Part shown: piece after piece, positions 7,831 through 16,900 of the stretch
Numbering within the stretch: the stretch's first letter is position 1
How the letters are laid out: every line of letters starts with the position of its first letter
Source: Oscillospiraceae bacterium
GTDB taxonomy: Bacteria > Bacillota > Clostridia > Christensenellales > Aristaeellaceae
Length of the DNA: 34,684 nt
Direction: 5' to 3'
Assembly: GCA_031269355.1 (NCBI GenBank)
Contig: JAISZG010000020.1
Location: 1-34,684, forward strand
The notes under the pieces: generated by a model
Told to the model about the DNA's origin: nothing
The model's input: only the letters and a program-made list of their open reading frames with translations
Databases searched by the model: none
Program-made: the position numbers and the translations under genes

Positions 7831-9021
7831 TCAAACTTTAGAATGCTTTAATAAAGATTCCAACGCGGCGGGCGTATCGGGATGCAGCTTCGACCCGCGC
7901 GAATTGATGAACTCGATGGCGTTTCGCATAGCCTGCATCACCGCTTCGGATAGATCATATTCCGCAAGCTTTCTCGCGCGTTCCAAATTGTCGTAGCCTT
8001 TACGACTGCTCGGCTCAATTTTATCGGCGAGATAAACGATTAGGTCCAGCCGCGACATATTCGTCGATCCCGTGTTATGATATTTTACTGCATGAATCAC
8101 GTCGGGTTCGGTAACGCCAAATCGTTCGCGCAGCAACGCCGCGCCTACGAACGCGTGCAGCAGTTCGCCGCTCTCAAATCGCAGCGGATCGACGTCAATG
8201 CCCAACCTATCAGCTTCCTCCTGCATCTCGCGCAGCGGTATTTCCTTGGCGCAGTCGTGCAGCAGGCCGGCAGTTCGCGCGTTATCCGGCGACTCTCCAA
8301 ATCGCATGGCGAGAGTTTCAGCCACAGCTTCGACCTGCGTCACATGCAGATAACGGCGCGGCGACAGAGTTTCCTTCAAAATCGCGATACATTCACCGCG
8401 CGTTCGCATTTGCGGCGGATCATATAAACGATAGCGGTCTATAAAATCTATCACGCGATCAGGCGTGCGTCCGTCTAGCGCGAGACCGGCGTGTACGCGC
8501 GCGCGAAGCTCTGTAGACGAAACATTGGGTATTGGGATATCAAGCAGGGTTACGCTGGCGGAATAATCTCGCGTCAGCGCCGCCGCTTCCCGACGCACTG
8601 CCTCGCTGCTGATCCCGGCGCGCGGGAACGCCGCGAACGAACACAGCCGCGCGACTTCGCTTGATTCGCGCCACGAGCACACATCGAGCAGCGTGTCATA
8701 GCCGACCAGGTACGTATACTCGGCGGGTTCGCGCAGCGTCAGTTCGCGCAGCGTATCAACCGTATATGTCGTTCCGGATCTGCGCAGCTCAATATCAGAA
8801 ACGCGCATGCGCGGTTCTTCCGCCGCCGCAAGCTCGGCCATGCGCAGCCGCTGTTCCGGGGAGGCGTCGGGGACTCCCTTGTGAGGCGGGCGCGCGGACG
8901 GCAGAAAAACAACCTCATCCAGCTGGAGCGCCGCTATAGCGCCGCGCGCTAACGTTATATGGCCGTTATGAATCGGATTCAGCGTTCCGCCCATCAGCCC
9001 GATGCGCTTCGTAATGCTCAC
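7831..9021 (-). CDS. nadD: Fused NadD (nicotinate-nucleotide adenylyltransferase) and YqeK (HD hydrolase)
   Basis: One 396-codon frame carries two enzymes that are usually separate neighbours. Residues 1-200 are NadD, which adenylates nicotinate mononucleotide on the way to NAD: GGTLNPIHNGH (11-21), PSARPPHK, and the SSTELRARV motif near 168. Residues 205-396 are a YqeK-type HD-domain protein: His226, His255-Asp256, His289, His315 and Asp333 fit the HD metal ligands. YqeK relatives hydrolyse diadenosine tetraphosphate. The start is uncertain: the GTG at 9019-9021 lies directly against the AAGGGAG ribosome site. An ATT codon at 9013-9015 has better spacing and would give a normal NadD N-terminus, and ATG at residue 10 would cut into the first strand. 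Confidence 0.93.
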   Translation of the reverse strand: MSITKRIGLMGGTLNPIHNGHITLARGAIAALQLDEVVFLPSARPPHKGVPDASPEQRLRMAELAAAEEPRMRVSDIELRRSGTTYTVDTLRELTLREPAEYTYLVGYDTLLDVCSWRESSEVARLCSFAAFPRAGISSEAVRREAAALTRDYSASVTLLDIPIPNVSSTELRARVHAGLALDGRTPDRVIDFIDRYRLYDPPQMRTRGECIAILKETLSPRRYLHVTQVEAVAETLAMRFGESPDNARTAGLLHDCAKEIPLREMQEEADRLGIDVDPLRFESGELLHAFVGAALLRERFGVTEPDVIHAVKYHNTGSTNMSRLDLIVYLADKIEPSSRKGYDNLERARKLAEYDLSEAVMQAMRNAIEFINSRGSKLHPDTPAALESLLKHSKV

Positions 9022-9118
9022 TCCCTTGTTTGGGTATACACCTGAGGATTACAGGGAATACCAAGATTATACGCGCATCCGTTAAGCAGCGGACACAGCT
9101 TGGATAGGAGATATACAT

Positions 9119-9952
9119 ATGCAGCCGCTTGAACGCCCCACCCAAATTTCCGGACGCATTGACCGCGTCGGCCTGCGCGCGCTGATATTCGCGCTGTGTT
9201 TCGCCTGGTTTTACCTTCTTTGGGGGAAGGCGATTCAAGCCGCGTGCGCCGGCGCCGCTTTGGCCATTCTCTGGTATCAGGCGATTCGCTATGGGGAACA
9301 GCGTACGCTTGCCGCCAGGGAAACATCGCTGCGCCGGAAGATAGGCGGACAGCTCGCCGTGGATTCGCTTATATTCCAAACCGCGAGCAACGCCGCGAGC
9401 AACGCCGCGAATTGGATCGCGCACTCGCTTCCGCTTACCGACTTTAAGCAGAGCGGAGACGGCGTGATCGCGCGCTTAGGGGAAAGGCGTGTATATATCG
9501 AATGCGTCCGCAAGCATCCGTCGTCGCGCGTGGGCAGGGACGACGTACTCGGCGCGGTTCGCGAGGCGCGCGCGCTTTCGGTAGATACTTGCGTTATTTG
9601 CGCTACCTGCGCGTTTGCCGCAGAAGCGGTGTCGCTGGCGGAGGACCTTCAGCCGCGCACTCGCCTGCTCGGCAAGGACGCGCTTATCGTGCTGGCCGGG
9701 GCGGCCGCGCCCGCTACAAACGAGCAGCTGCAGGAGCTGGGAAGGCGCGAGCGTGGACGGCGCTTCAACGCGTCGGCATGGAAGGCGCGTTTGCTGCAAC
9801 CTGGAAAAGCGCGGCGCTATGGCGCGTACGGATTGGGGATGCTGGTAATGCTCGTTGTTACCAGGCAATGGGTATATTCTATACCGTCCGTCGTATGCCT
9901 GCTTTTGTTTTATATCAGCCGCAGACATAAGGTCGGCTCGCTGGAGCTGTGA
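9119..9952 (+). CDS. Membrane protein with a possible Mrr-like nuclease-fold domain
   Basis: The 277-residue protein has two hydrophobic segments near the N-terminus (about 20-55), a soluble middle domain (about 75-200) and two membrane segments near the C-terminus (about 225-270). The middle domain, with DGVIARLGERRVYIEC, LGAVREARAL and a VDTCVICATCAF segment, resembles the Mrr/restriction-endonuclease-like fold seen in some clostridial membrane proteins, but the usual Asp...Glu-x-Lys catalytic pattern is not clean (YIECVRK), so it may be inactive or another fold. AGGAG precedes the ATG. The gene lies head-to-head with nadD and tail-to-tail with yhbY, interrupting a normally unidirectional cluster. 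Function unknown. Confidence 0.75.
   Translation: MQPLERPTQISGRIDRVGLRALIFALCFAWFYLLWGKAIQAACAGAALAILWYQAIRYGEQRTLAARETSLRRKIGGQLAVDSLIFQTASNAASNAANWIAHSLPLTDFKQSGDGVIARLGERRVYIECVRKHPSSRVGRDDVLGAVREARALSVDTCVICATCAFAAEAVSLAEDLQPRTRLLGKDALIVLAGAAAPATNEQLQELGRRERGRRFNASAWKARLLQPGKARRYGAYGLGMLVMLVVTRQWVYSIPSVVCLLLFYISRRHKVGSLEL
9381..9404 (+). repeat. Exact 12-bp tandem duplication inside the 9119 gene
   Basis: CCGCGAGCAACG occurs twice in a row and keeps the frame, giving the repeated tetrapeptide pattern ASNAASNAAN around residues 89-98. It lies at the start of the soluble domain and looks like a recent slippage event. Confidence 0.7.
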
Positions 9953-9959
9953 CGCGCCG

Positions 9960-10265
9960 TTACGCTTCCGCCGTCAACCTCTTGAGCAATTCAGGATTTT
10001 CACGCGCCGCGCGATATACCACAAACCTATGGCCTATGCATTGCACTGGATCCGCGTGCGTGCGCTCGCACAGCGCGTCGCACGCGGCGCGCGTCGATTC
10101 ATATGGCGAGCCGCGCTGTACGGTTACCTTTATCAATTCCCGCGCTTCAAGCGCGTCCCACGCCGAACGCACGACCGCGTCGGTCACGCCGTCCTTCCCT
10201 ATAAATAACACCGGTTCAACCGCGTTTGCGTATCCTCTTAGCAGCGCGCGCTCCCTGGTCGTCAT
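9960..10265 (-). CDS. yhbY: YhbY-family RNA-binding protein (CRM domain)
   Basis: YhbY proteins bind pre-50S ribosomal particles. The 101-residue protein has the compact CRM fold with LRGYANAVEPVLFIGKDGVTD near the N-terminus and a VYRAARENPEL end. I start at the ATG at 10263-10265, which has GGAGGA ten bases upstream and gives the usual family length of about 97. An upstream ATG would add 18 unconserved residues read from AT-rich spacer. It follows obgE on the same strand after a 57-base AT-rich gap. Confidence 0.93.
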   Translation of the reverse strand: MTTRERALLRGYANAVEPVLFIGKDGVTDAVVRSAWDALEARELIKVTVQRGSPYESTRAACDALCERTHADPVQCIGHRFVVYRAARENPELLKRLTAEA

Positions 10266-10322
10266 ACTGTGGATTTCCTCCAATGCATAATATATATAAT
10301 AAAATAGACTTTCGGACATGCA

Positions 10323-11603
10323 CTAGTCCACGAAGTCGAATTCCTGCTCCTCCACGAACACAGTGTCGCCCTGCTTTGCGCCTGCATTTCGCAGCGCTTC
10401 TATAACGCCCAGCTTCTGCAGCGAGCGATGGAACCACGATATAGATTCCTGATCCGAGAAATTCACAGAATCAACGAGCCGCCTCATGCCGGGGCCAATC
10501 GCGAAGAAGGCGCCGTTTTCCCGCTCGATCGAGAATCCGGTAGCAGGCGCGATAGATTCAAGCGAGCTCAACCCATCGGCGGCGTATCCGGCAGGCTGGG
10601 GCAGCGTGGGCAGTACGCGCAGTATTTCGTATAGCAGCGCGTCCAGCCCCGCGTGGTTCATCGCGCTTATCGGGAATACGGATATGCCGTCGCCAAGCGC
10701 TTGCCTAAGCTTGGCGAGGTTTTCTGCGGCATCAGGCATGTCTATCTTGTTAGCTGCGACTATCTGCGCGCGCGCGAGTAAATCCGACGAACGCGATTTG
10801 GAAAATTGTTCCAACTCGTGGCGTATCACGTTGTAATCCTCAGTCGGATCGCGTCCTTCTTCTCCGGAGATATCCACCACATGCACGAGCAGACGCGTGC
10901 GCTCGGCGTGGCGAAGGAACGCGTGCCCAAGTCCCGCTCCTTCGCTGGCGCCCTCTATAAGCCCCGGCAAATCCGCGAGAACGAAATCTCCGCCGCCAAA
11001 CCGCACCATGCCTATATTGGGAGATAACGTGGTGAACGGATAGTTCGCTATCTTAGGCTTTGCCGCGCTGACTGCGGAAAGCAGCGTAGACTTTCCCGCG
11101 TTCGGAAATCCAATTAGCCCGACGTCCGCGATAAGCTTCAACTCCAGCTTAAGCTCCGCCCAAACGGTGCTCTCTCCCGGTTTGGCAAAGTTTGGCGCCT
11201 GGCGGGTAGAAGTCGAGAAACGCGCGTTTCCCCATCCGCCTCGCCCGCCGCCAAGTATCACGATAGGCTTGTCCGCTTCAAGAATATCTGCGAGCGGCGC
11301 GCCTTCGTCCGTGCTGCGAACTAGTGTGCCCAGCGGTACGCGAACGATTATATCTTCGCCGCGCTTGCCTTTGCGATTGCTCGACGAGCCGTCGGTGCCT
11401 GATCCCGCCTCATATTTTGATCGATAGCGAAAATCCATAAGCGTTCGCATTTGCGGATCGCCAACCAGTATTACGCTTCCGCCGTCGCCGCCGTCGCCGC
11501 CGTCAGGGCCGCCGTTGAGTATAAACTTTTCTCGATGAAAAGATACGCATCCGTTGCCTCCCGCGCCCGCGCGAGCTTTTATGGTTACTTGGTCGACGAA
11601 CAT
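10323..11603 (-). CDS. obgE: Obg family GTPase (ObgE/CgtA)
   Basis: Obg is an essential GTPase linked to 50S assembly and the stringent response. The 426-residue protein has all three domains: the glycine-rich Obg fold (residues 1-158, with NGGPDGGDGGDGGSV at 30-44), the G domain (P-loop GFPNAGKS at 165-172, then YPFTTL, DLPGLIEGA and NKID), and a C-terminal OCT domain ending EEQEFDFVD. The start has GGAGGA six bases upstream. A 203-bp inverted-repeat element lies 43 bases upstream of the start codon, separating this gene from the membrane-protein gene before it. The natural promoter of the obgE cluster could have been affected by that insertion. Confidence 0.96.
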   Translation of the reverse strand: MFVDQVTIKARAGAGGNGCVSFHREKFILNGGPDGGDGGDGGSVILVGDPQMRTLMDFRYRSKYEAGSGTDGSSSNRKGKRGEDIIVRVPLGTLVRSTDEGAPLADILEADKPIVILGGGRGGWGNARFSTSTRQAPNFAKPGESTVWAELKLELKLIADVGLIGFPNAGKSTLLSAVSAAKPKIANYPFTTLSPNIGMVRFGGGDFVLADLPGLIEGASEGAGLGHAFLRHAERTRLLVHVVDISGEEGRDPTEDYNVIRHELEQFSKSRSSDLLARAQIVAANKIDMPDAAENLAKLRQALGDGISVFPISAMNHAGLDALLYEILRVLPTLPQPAGYAADGLSSLESIAPATGFSIERENGAFFAIGPGMRRLVDSVNFSDQESISWFHRSLQKLGVIEALRNAGAKQGDTVFVEEQEFDFVD

Positions 11604-11646
11604 TAAATCCTCCGATTTCAGCGTCTATAATATTTATTATATATTA

Positions 11647-11849
11647 GGGCGTGTTCGAAAAATCTCTCGGTCTGAATGCACTGTCTTTTTATCCATCGCG
11701 GTGTCGCGCGCTCCAACCCGCATTCATCCGCCACAGGCGGCGGCGGGTTTACGCGCAGTCGACGTAGCTCCACTACGCCTCCCTCATGGCTCCTTGCGCT
11801 GAATAAAAATCCAGCACATTCAGCCACGAGATATTTTTCGAACACGCCC
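11647..11849 (-). mobile_element. MITE-like element, copy A (203 bp)
   Basis: The ends are inverted copies beginning GGGCGTGTTCGAAAAAT, and imperfect inversion continues for about 50 bases. A TA dinucleotide flanks each side (11645-11646 and 11850-11851), the pattern of a TA target-site duplication. There is no transposase or long reading frame. Read on the minus strand it is nearly identical to copy B at 25062-25221, with only a few substitutions, but it carries about 43 extra bases in the centre. Those bases form an additional hairpin (AACCCGC...GCGGGTT, with CCGCC/GGCGG inside). The orientation is opposite to copy B. The element sits eight bases after the stop of the 11860 gene. The likely mobiliser is a TA-targeting transposase elsewhere in the genome (IS630/Tc1 or IS5-like); this is inference. 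Confidence 0.85.
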
Positions 11850-11859
11850 TAATATAATA

Positions 11860-12363
11860 TTAATTCGCCACTCGAAAGCCGATTATATCGTTTCCGTGCG
11901 AGGTAATCTCCACTTTATCGCCTGTCGAGAATGGGGGCGCGCCCTTTTGCGCGTCCCAATAGTAAAGCCTCTCATCCTCCGGGTTTTTAGGATCGCCGAT
12001 ATTTATTATTATTGCATAACATTCGATGCCATCGCGCAAGGATACATCCTCGTCGATTCGCGCCGCGCGACCTACTGCCGATCGAGACAATCCCTCGCCG
12101 ATATCGCGTAAATGGCGGCGATAGCAAAGTACCGGCGTCACCTTCATGCCCCAAAGGAATATCGCCAAACCTCCCGCCAAAGCGCTGACGACCATAGTCG
12201 CCCACTGAACGCGCGCTATCAGCGTCACAGTAAGGCACGCGACGGACACGCCCAAATACGCGGACGCGGCTATCCAGCGCGCGCGCAGCTGCGCGGCCAG
12301 CATCTGCGCGTCGGCAGGAGTATAAACCGGATCAGGCACGTCTCTAATCGGAATTGCGCGCAT
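11860..12363 (-). CDS. Small membrane protein of unknown function
   Basis: I do not recognise a named family. The 167-residue protein has a cytoplasmic N-terminus of about 30 residues, two closely spaced hydrophobic segments (about 33-52 and 56-75) and a C-terminal soluble domain of about 90 residues ending in a small beta-rich region (GDKVEITSHGNDIIGFRV) that could be OB-like. AAGGAGG is seven bases before the ATG. It follows the VTC gene on the same strand after a 151-base AT-rich gap with a strong inverted repeat. It may belong to the same surface operon or have its own promoter. The element at 11647 begins just past its stop. Confidence 0.7.
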   Translation of the reverse strand: MRAIPIRDVPDPVYTPADAQMLAAQLRARWIAASAYLGVSVACLTVTLIARVQWATMVVSALAGGLAIFLWGMKVTPVLCYRRHLRDIGEGLSRSAVGRAARIDEDVSLRDGIECYAIIINIGDPKNPEDERLYYWDAQKGAPPFSTGDKVEITSHGNDIIGFRVAN

Positions 12364-12382
12364 AGGGGATCCTCCTTATCGC

Positions 12383-12418
12383 ATAGAGCGACAAAACGGC
12401 GATCGCCGCGCGCTCTAT
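12383..12418 (-). promoter_or_regulatory. Inverted repeat in the leader of the 11860-12363 gene
   Basis: ATAGAGCG (12383-12390) and CGCTCTAT (12411-12418) form an eight-base stem enclosing the perfect palindrome CGGCGATCGCCG (12397-12408). On the minus strand it lies just upstream of the AAGGAGG ribosome site. It could be an attenuator, a processing hairpin, or a protein-binding site. The rest of the 151-base gap is AT-rich. Confidence 0.35.
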
Positions 12419-12514
12419 ACAACCAAACGAATCAGAGCAGAAAAGCTTTCCGCATTCCGCATCATTCACAATTTATTCACTATTCATAAAACGGTTTATA
12501 TATTTATAATAGTT

Positions 12515-13216
12515 TTATGTAGTATAATTCTCGAAGCTGCGGCAAATCGTATATTTTGAAATAGCCTGACGAACTCCTCGAATTCCGTTGAGCACTCCCG
12601 CGATAAATCCCGGCAGCACGCGATTGAACTTCACTTCAAGTATTATGGTAGTATCCGGAAAAGGATCGATCAGCGGCACGAACGGGTCGAACAGCGCGAT
12701 CGAGCCAAGCGCCGTTCGCAGCTGCTTATCAAACGTGACGCGCACTTCCTCCGCAGGATGGAGGTACGCCTCGCGGACATAATCTACTATTACAACCGGA
12801 CGAAGCTGGCTGGCCGTAAGCTGCGCGAACATTTGATGAAGCAAGGGTTCGCCGGTGCGCAGAAGGCCGCCAGCGTCGCGCGCGATCAACTGCTCCGCAA
12901 GCTCGCGAGATATCGTCAGCGCTTCTTTATTGATGAGATCATATATTTTTCGCTTGCATTCCAGACGGATAAACGCGTCAGAATTATTATAGATACGTAT
13001 GCGATATTTCGCTCGATCCGGAACGCCTTCGAGTTTTTCATAAAGGGCGTCGTCAAACGGCGTATCAAAATAAAGCGAGCGAATGCGGTACTCGTTAAAC
13101 GCGTCGCCGTGAGGATCGCGCCGCAGCAACGTGTCAAGCAGGCGGCTAAGCACCAGATATTCGCCGGTGTTGATTTGAAATTTCAGCTCGTGCCTCAGCG
13201 GAAGCGTAGGCGGCAT
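12515..13216 (-). CDS. VTC-domain (polyphosphate polymerase-like) protein
   Basis: The 233-residue protein matches the VTC domain, the tunnel-shaped catalytic core of the yeast vacuolar polyphosphate polymerase. Visible signatures are LRHELKFQI at the start, RIRSLYFDT, the basic KYRIRIYN strand, RLECKRK, a DYVREAY strand with later arginine and lysine, and ILEVKFN near the end. Such domains bind triphosphate or polyphosphate and a metal. Bacterial stand-alone versions commonly occur beside DUF4956 and CotH genes, as here, but their biochemical role is not settled. The ATG follows the DUF4956 stop after one base (TGATATG), so translation is coupled. No membrane segment is present; it probably works at the inner face with its DUF4956 partner. 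Confidence 0.85.
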   Translation of the reverse strand: MPPTLPLRHELKFQINTGEYLVLSRLLDTLLRRDPHGDAFNEYRIRSLYFDTPFDDALYEKLEGVPDRAKYRIRIYNNSDAFIRLECKRKIYDLINKEALTISRELAEQLIARDAGGLLRTGEPLLHQMFAQLTASQLRPVVIVDYVREAYLHPAEEVRVTFDKQLRTALGSIALFDPFVPLIDPFPDTTIILEVKFNRVLPGFIAGVLNGIRGVRQAISKYTICRSFENYTT

Positions 13217-13217
13217 A

Positions 13218-13889
13218 TCAGTTTGCCGCCTCGTTCTGCGTGGCCACCAGCGTGGCGTCGTACACGCCCTCCAGCCCCAGCATATGGCTTACCAAATCGC
13301 TTCTAGGATCGACTCGCACCTCCAGCGTCAGTTCCGCACCGGCGGCGGAAACCGTTTTGGAGCGCAGCCGCTTCGTGCGGATATGCGCCACCGCGGCGTC
13401 GATGTTCTGAGCAAACGTCGGATCGTAATGCACTACCAGCAGAAACGTATTCAGCCCCGTCAGCTTAAGCAGCGACATGCCAAGCATAACCAGCGATATC
13501 AGCGCGACCACAACAAAGCTTATTAAATATAATTCCGCACCCAGTAAAATGCCCGTGGTCAGCGCCCAAAACATGTACGCCGTATCGAGCGGATCTTTAA
13601 CAGCAGTGCGAAAGCGGACTATCGACAGCGCGCCGACCATGCCCATCGACAGCGCGAGATCGGACTTGATGCATATAACAACGGGCGTTGTAATCAGCGT
13701 AAGCATAACAAGGGTAAGGCAAAAGTTTTGCGAAAACAGCACGCCCCTGAATGTGCGGCGATATACAAGGGCGATTATTATTCCCGCGCATAGCGCGAGG
13801 ATTATCGCGCGCGCGACGCTCAGCGGCGTCAGGTTGGAGAACTGCGACTGAAAGAATTCCAGCGCGTTGTTGCGGATCAGTTCGTTCAT
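13218..13889 (-). CDS. DUF4956 membrane protein
   Basis: The 223-residue protein has four or so hydrophobic segments in the first 140 residues, including the characteristic SMGMVGALSIVRFRTAVKDP stretch of DUF4956, and a C-terminal cytoplasmic ferredoxin-like domain. Its molecular activity is unknown; it is found as the partner of VTC-domain proteins. The start at 13887-13889 is chosen because AAGGAGG lies five bases upstream. A frame-matching ATG six codons earlier overlaps that ribosome site and is unlikely. The gene is 93 bases downstream of the CotH gene stop and coupled to the VTC gene. Confidence 0.87.
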   Translation of the reverse strand: MNELIRNNALEFFQSQFSNLTPLSVARAIILALCAGIIIALVYRRTFRGVLFSQNFCLTLVMLTLITTPVVICIKSDLALSMGMVGALSIVRFRTAVKDPLDTAYMFWALTTGILLGAELYLISFVVVALISLVMLGMSLLKLTGLNTFLLVVHYDPTFAQNIDAAVAHIRTKRLRSKTVSAAGAELTLEVRVDPRSDLVSHMLGLEGVYDATLVATQNEAAN

Positions 13890-13982
13890 AGGCGCCTCCT
13901 TGGGCATTTGTGAGTTGCTCGATTGAGAAATTTCGTACGACGACCAGTCTACATCATTCGCGCGTTTTTCGCAATCTCGCGA

Positions 13983-16900
13983 TTACTCCGACGGCAAAGG
14001 CGGCCTGTCGCCAAAATACGACCGCATCTGCTCGTCGCTTAGCTTAAACCAATTCTGCACGTGGCCCCATGTCAAATTGCCGCGTTTATTTATAACGTTC
14101 TCCAGGCGAGACAGCCGCTGCTTCCAATAGGCGTACGCCCCCTCGGGGCTGGCGGGAGCTTCGATATCAAGGCGCTGGGTATTTTCCCACGCCCAGCGGT
14201 TAAAGTGAAGCGACATCTCCTGATCTATTTCGCCCGCCATCTCCCGCGCCAGCTCGATCATCCGCTCCGGTTTAAACGTTTCCTGGAACAGCTGCCCGTA
14301 CCTGGCGAGGAATTTGTCGCGCATCGACGGCACCTCCAGCAGCTTCAGGATAAGCGTGTTATCAAAGTTGTTTTCGCCGGTGCCAGCAGGATCAAGCCAT
14401 ATCTTGCAGCCGTCGTTCGAGGATTCGTACATCCCCCAATCCAGATCGAACAGCACCCATTTCCATTTTTCGCCGGGTTCGCGCAGCCTATAGAATTTTA
14501 TATTGCCCGTGTCAGTGTTCCCAAAGTACATTTCGAAAATCATATAATCGAAATAATTATCCACGTCGATCCAGCCGAGCACTGTCGCCAGCGCTTCCGG
14601 ATCGTTCAGATCGTGGCCCTTTACATACTGCAGCAGCTGGCTGTAATTGGTGAAACTGCCAGACAGCACGCTGTTATCTCCCTTAATCAGATCGACGTTA
14701 TCGGGATCATCCCAGCCTTCGTACCTGGCCAGCGAATGCGCGTTCACCCGCTCCCGGATGTTATAGTGCCCCCAATATTGTCCGTTCAGGTATACGACGG
14801 CCGGTCGCCACGGCATATGATATAAATTTGTGTCCGTCCAATCGACCATGCGAGACTGCAAGCCATCGACGATGCGCGTATACTTGCCGTCGTTTCCGCC
14901 GTTGCGCAATACCAGCGACTGATATGTATCGTACGGACGGTCGGGGAAGAATTGATACGCCAGCTCCGTCGAGCCGTATCTTGCCTTCGCGGTGATTCGA
15001 AAACTTTTCTGCGGAATATCCAGGCTGAACTGTCCGTGCAGGCCAAGCTCTATGCTTTCGCTCGACACGCGCGTTCCGTCCGTTTCAAAAAATTCGAAGC
15101 TGCCGGCGACGGTATTCTTCTGCCAGTAGGGCAGATCGTCGTAGGCGACCTTTGTTTTCGAAGATTGCGTGTAGTCGCCCGCGTAAATTCCGTTCAGCGG
15201 ATTCCACAAATTATCCGGATCGGTAACTATCGAAATTACGGGAAGCTGATGATACAATCCTATTAAATATGTATTCGTAACTATTTTCGATTCACGAAGC
15301 CCCTCCTGATATGCCCGCGCGCGCAAAACAGTGGTTTCGCCGATCGCTATCGGCTGCGTATACACTGCGGACGTTTCCGACGGATCGGAACCGTCTAGCG
15401 TATATCGGATTATCGCGTCCTTCGCGGCGGTAAGCGAAACGCTGATCGCGCCATGAAATCCGCCGCCTGGAGTATCCGCGATAGGCGCCGCCGCGTATCC
15501 GGGGACGCCGGGCGCGTTTGCCGCGCCTGGCGTCGGCGTGTCGAAATAAAGCGGCGCGTTCATAGCGAGCGAGCGGCCGAACGAGGTATCCGGCTCGATC
15601 GCGGGCACCGGCAGCATATCGAGGAGCTTGCCCGAGGGATCGGAAAGCGTAATCTGCCCGCCAAGCGCGCTCAACCGGAACTGCGCGTGCAGCGCGGAGC
15701 TTCCCTTTGGCGCTTGCTCCAGCCCGGACAGGAACACCAGCTTATACTCGCCCGGCTCTATAACCGTATTCGGAAACTGCCACAGGCGCGGCCTTCCTGG
15801 TTTGTCTGATAAACCGTATCCAAGAAGATTCACAGCCGAGCTTCCGGCGTTTAATATCTCAACCCAATCGTAGCTGGTCATGCCGTAGGGCGTGAGCATG
15901 CCGCTTGAATATGTTACCACTTCCGAGATAATCAATCCCGATTCGTTCGCGAACCTGCGCGCCACGTCAGCCGCCGCTACTCCCGCCGCGTCGTTCGTCT
16001 GATTGGGGGAAGTTTGCGCCGCGGCCTGCCATATAGTCATCCCGACCGGGCGCATCCATGATTCGTCTTTATTCAGCCCCTCGACGGTCACGCGGTCTAT
16101 CAACTGGCCGCGCGCGTTCGACAGCAATATGGTTTCCCGCGTACCATCCAGCTTAAATCCGGTATGCAGCCACGAATCGACGTTCGCCCGGTTTTTCCCC
16201 GACGCGAACACTAGGAGCACGCCGCCCGGTTTAATCGACGCTCCCTTTGGGAACCGCCATTTCATGGGCTTCGATTCGTCGTCCGACAGAGCGTACCCTT
16301 CGAGATGCGCGGTGCTTGTCCCTGTGTTTATCAGCTCTATCCAGTCGGACGCGTCGCCGTCCTCGTCAAATATCGTTCCACGGTTCAGAGGCATTATTTC
16401 GTTAAGCCGAACCGCTGAAGTTTCAAGCGCGTCCGACTGGCGGAAGGCTTTGTAGCCCTCGTCCGTGTTGGGATATCCGGGGGTGTACTTGTCCGCCGCC
16501 GCGAACGGATCGTCCGGCATATACCCGCCCAAGCCGTCGGAATACGCTTTCGCGTACGATGTGTCCGGATTGAGCGCGGGAAAATCGACGCGCTCCCGCA
16601 GCGCGCCGCGCGCGTCGAAAAGGCACACGGATTCGCCCGACGCGGACAACTTGAACGGCGCGTGCAGCGGCGCTCCGGGATCGCCCGCGTACGTTCCGGA
16701 AGCCCAAACGATAAGCGCCGCGCCCGGTTCCAGCGATACGTCCGGGAATATATATTTGATTTGCGTCGGATCATCCGACAGCCCTATTCCGTTTAAGTTA
16801 AGCGGATTCGTTCCGGTATTGGTAAATTCGATCCAGTCGCCGAACGTGCCCGTGTCGTCGGGAACGGCGGTTTTATTCGAACTCATCAGCTCGCTTATCG

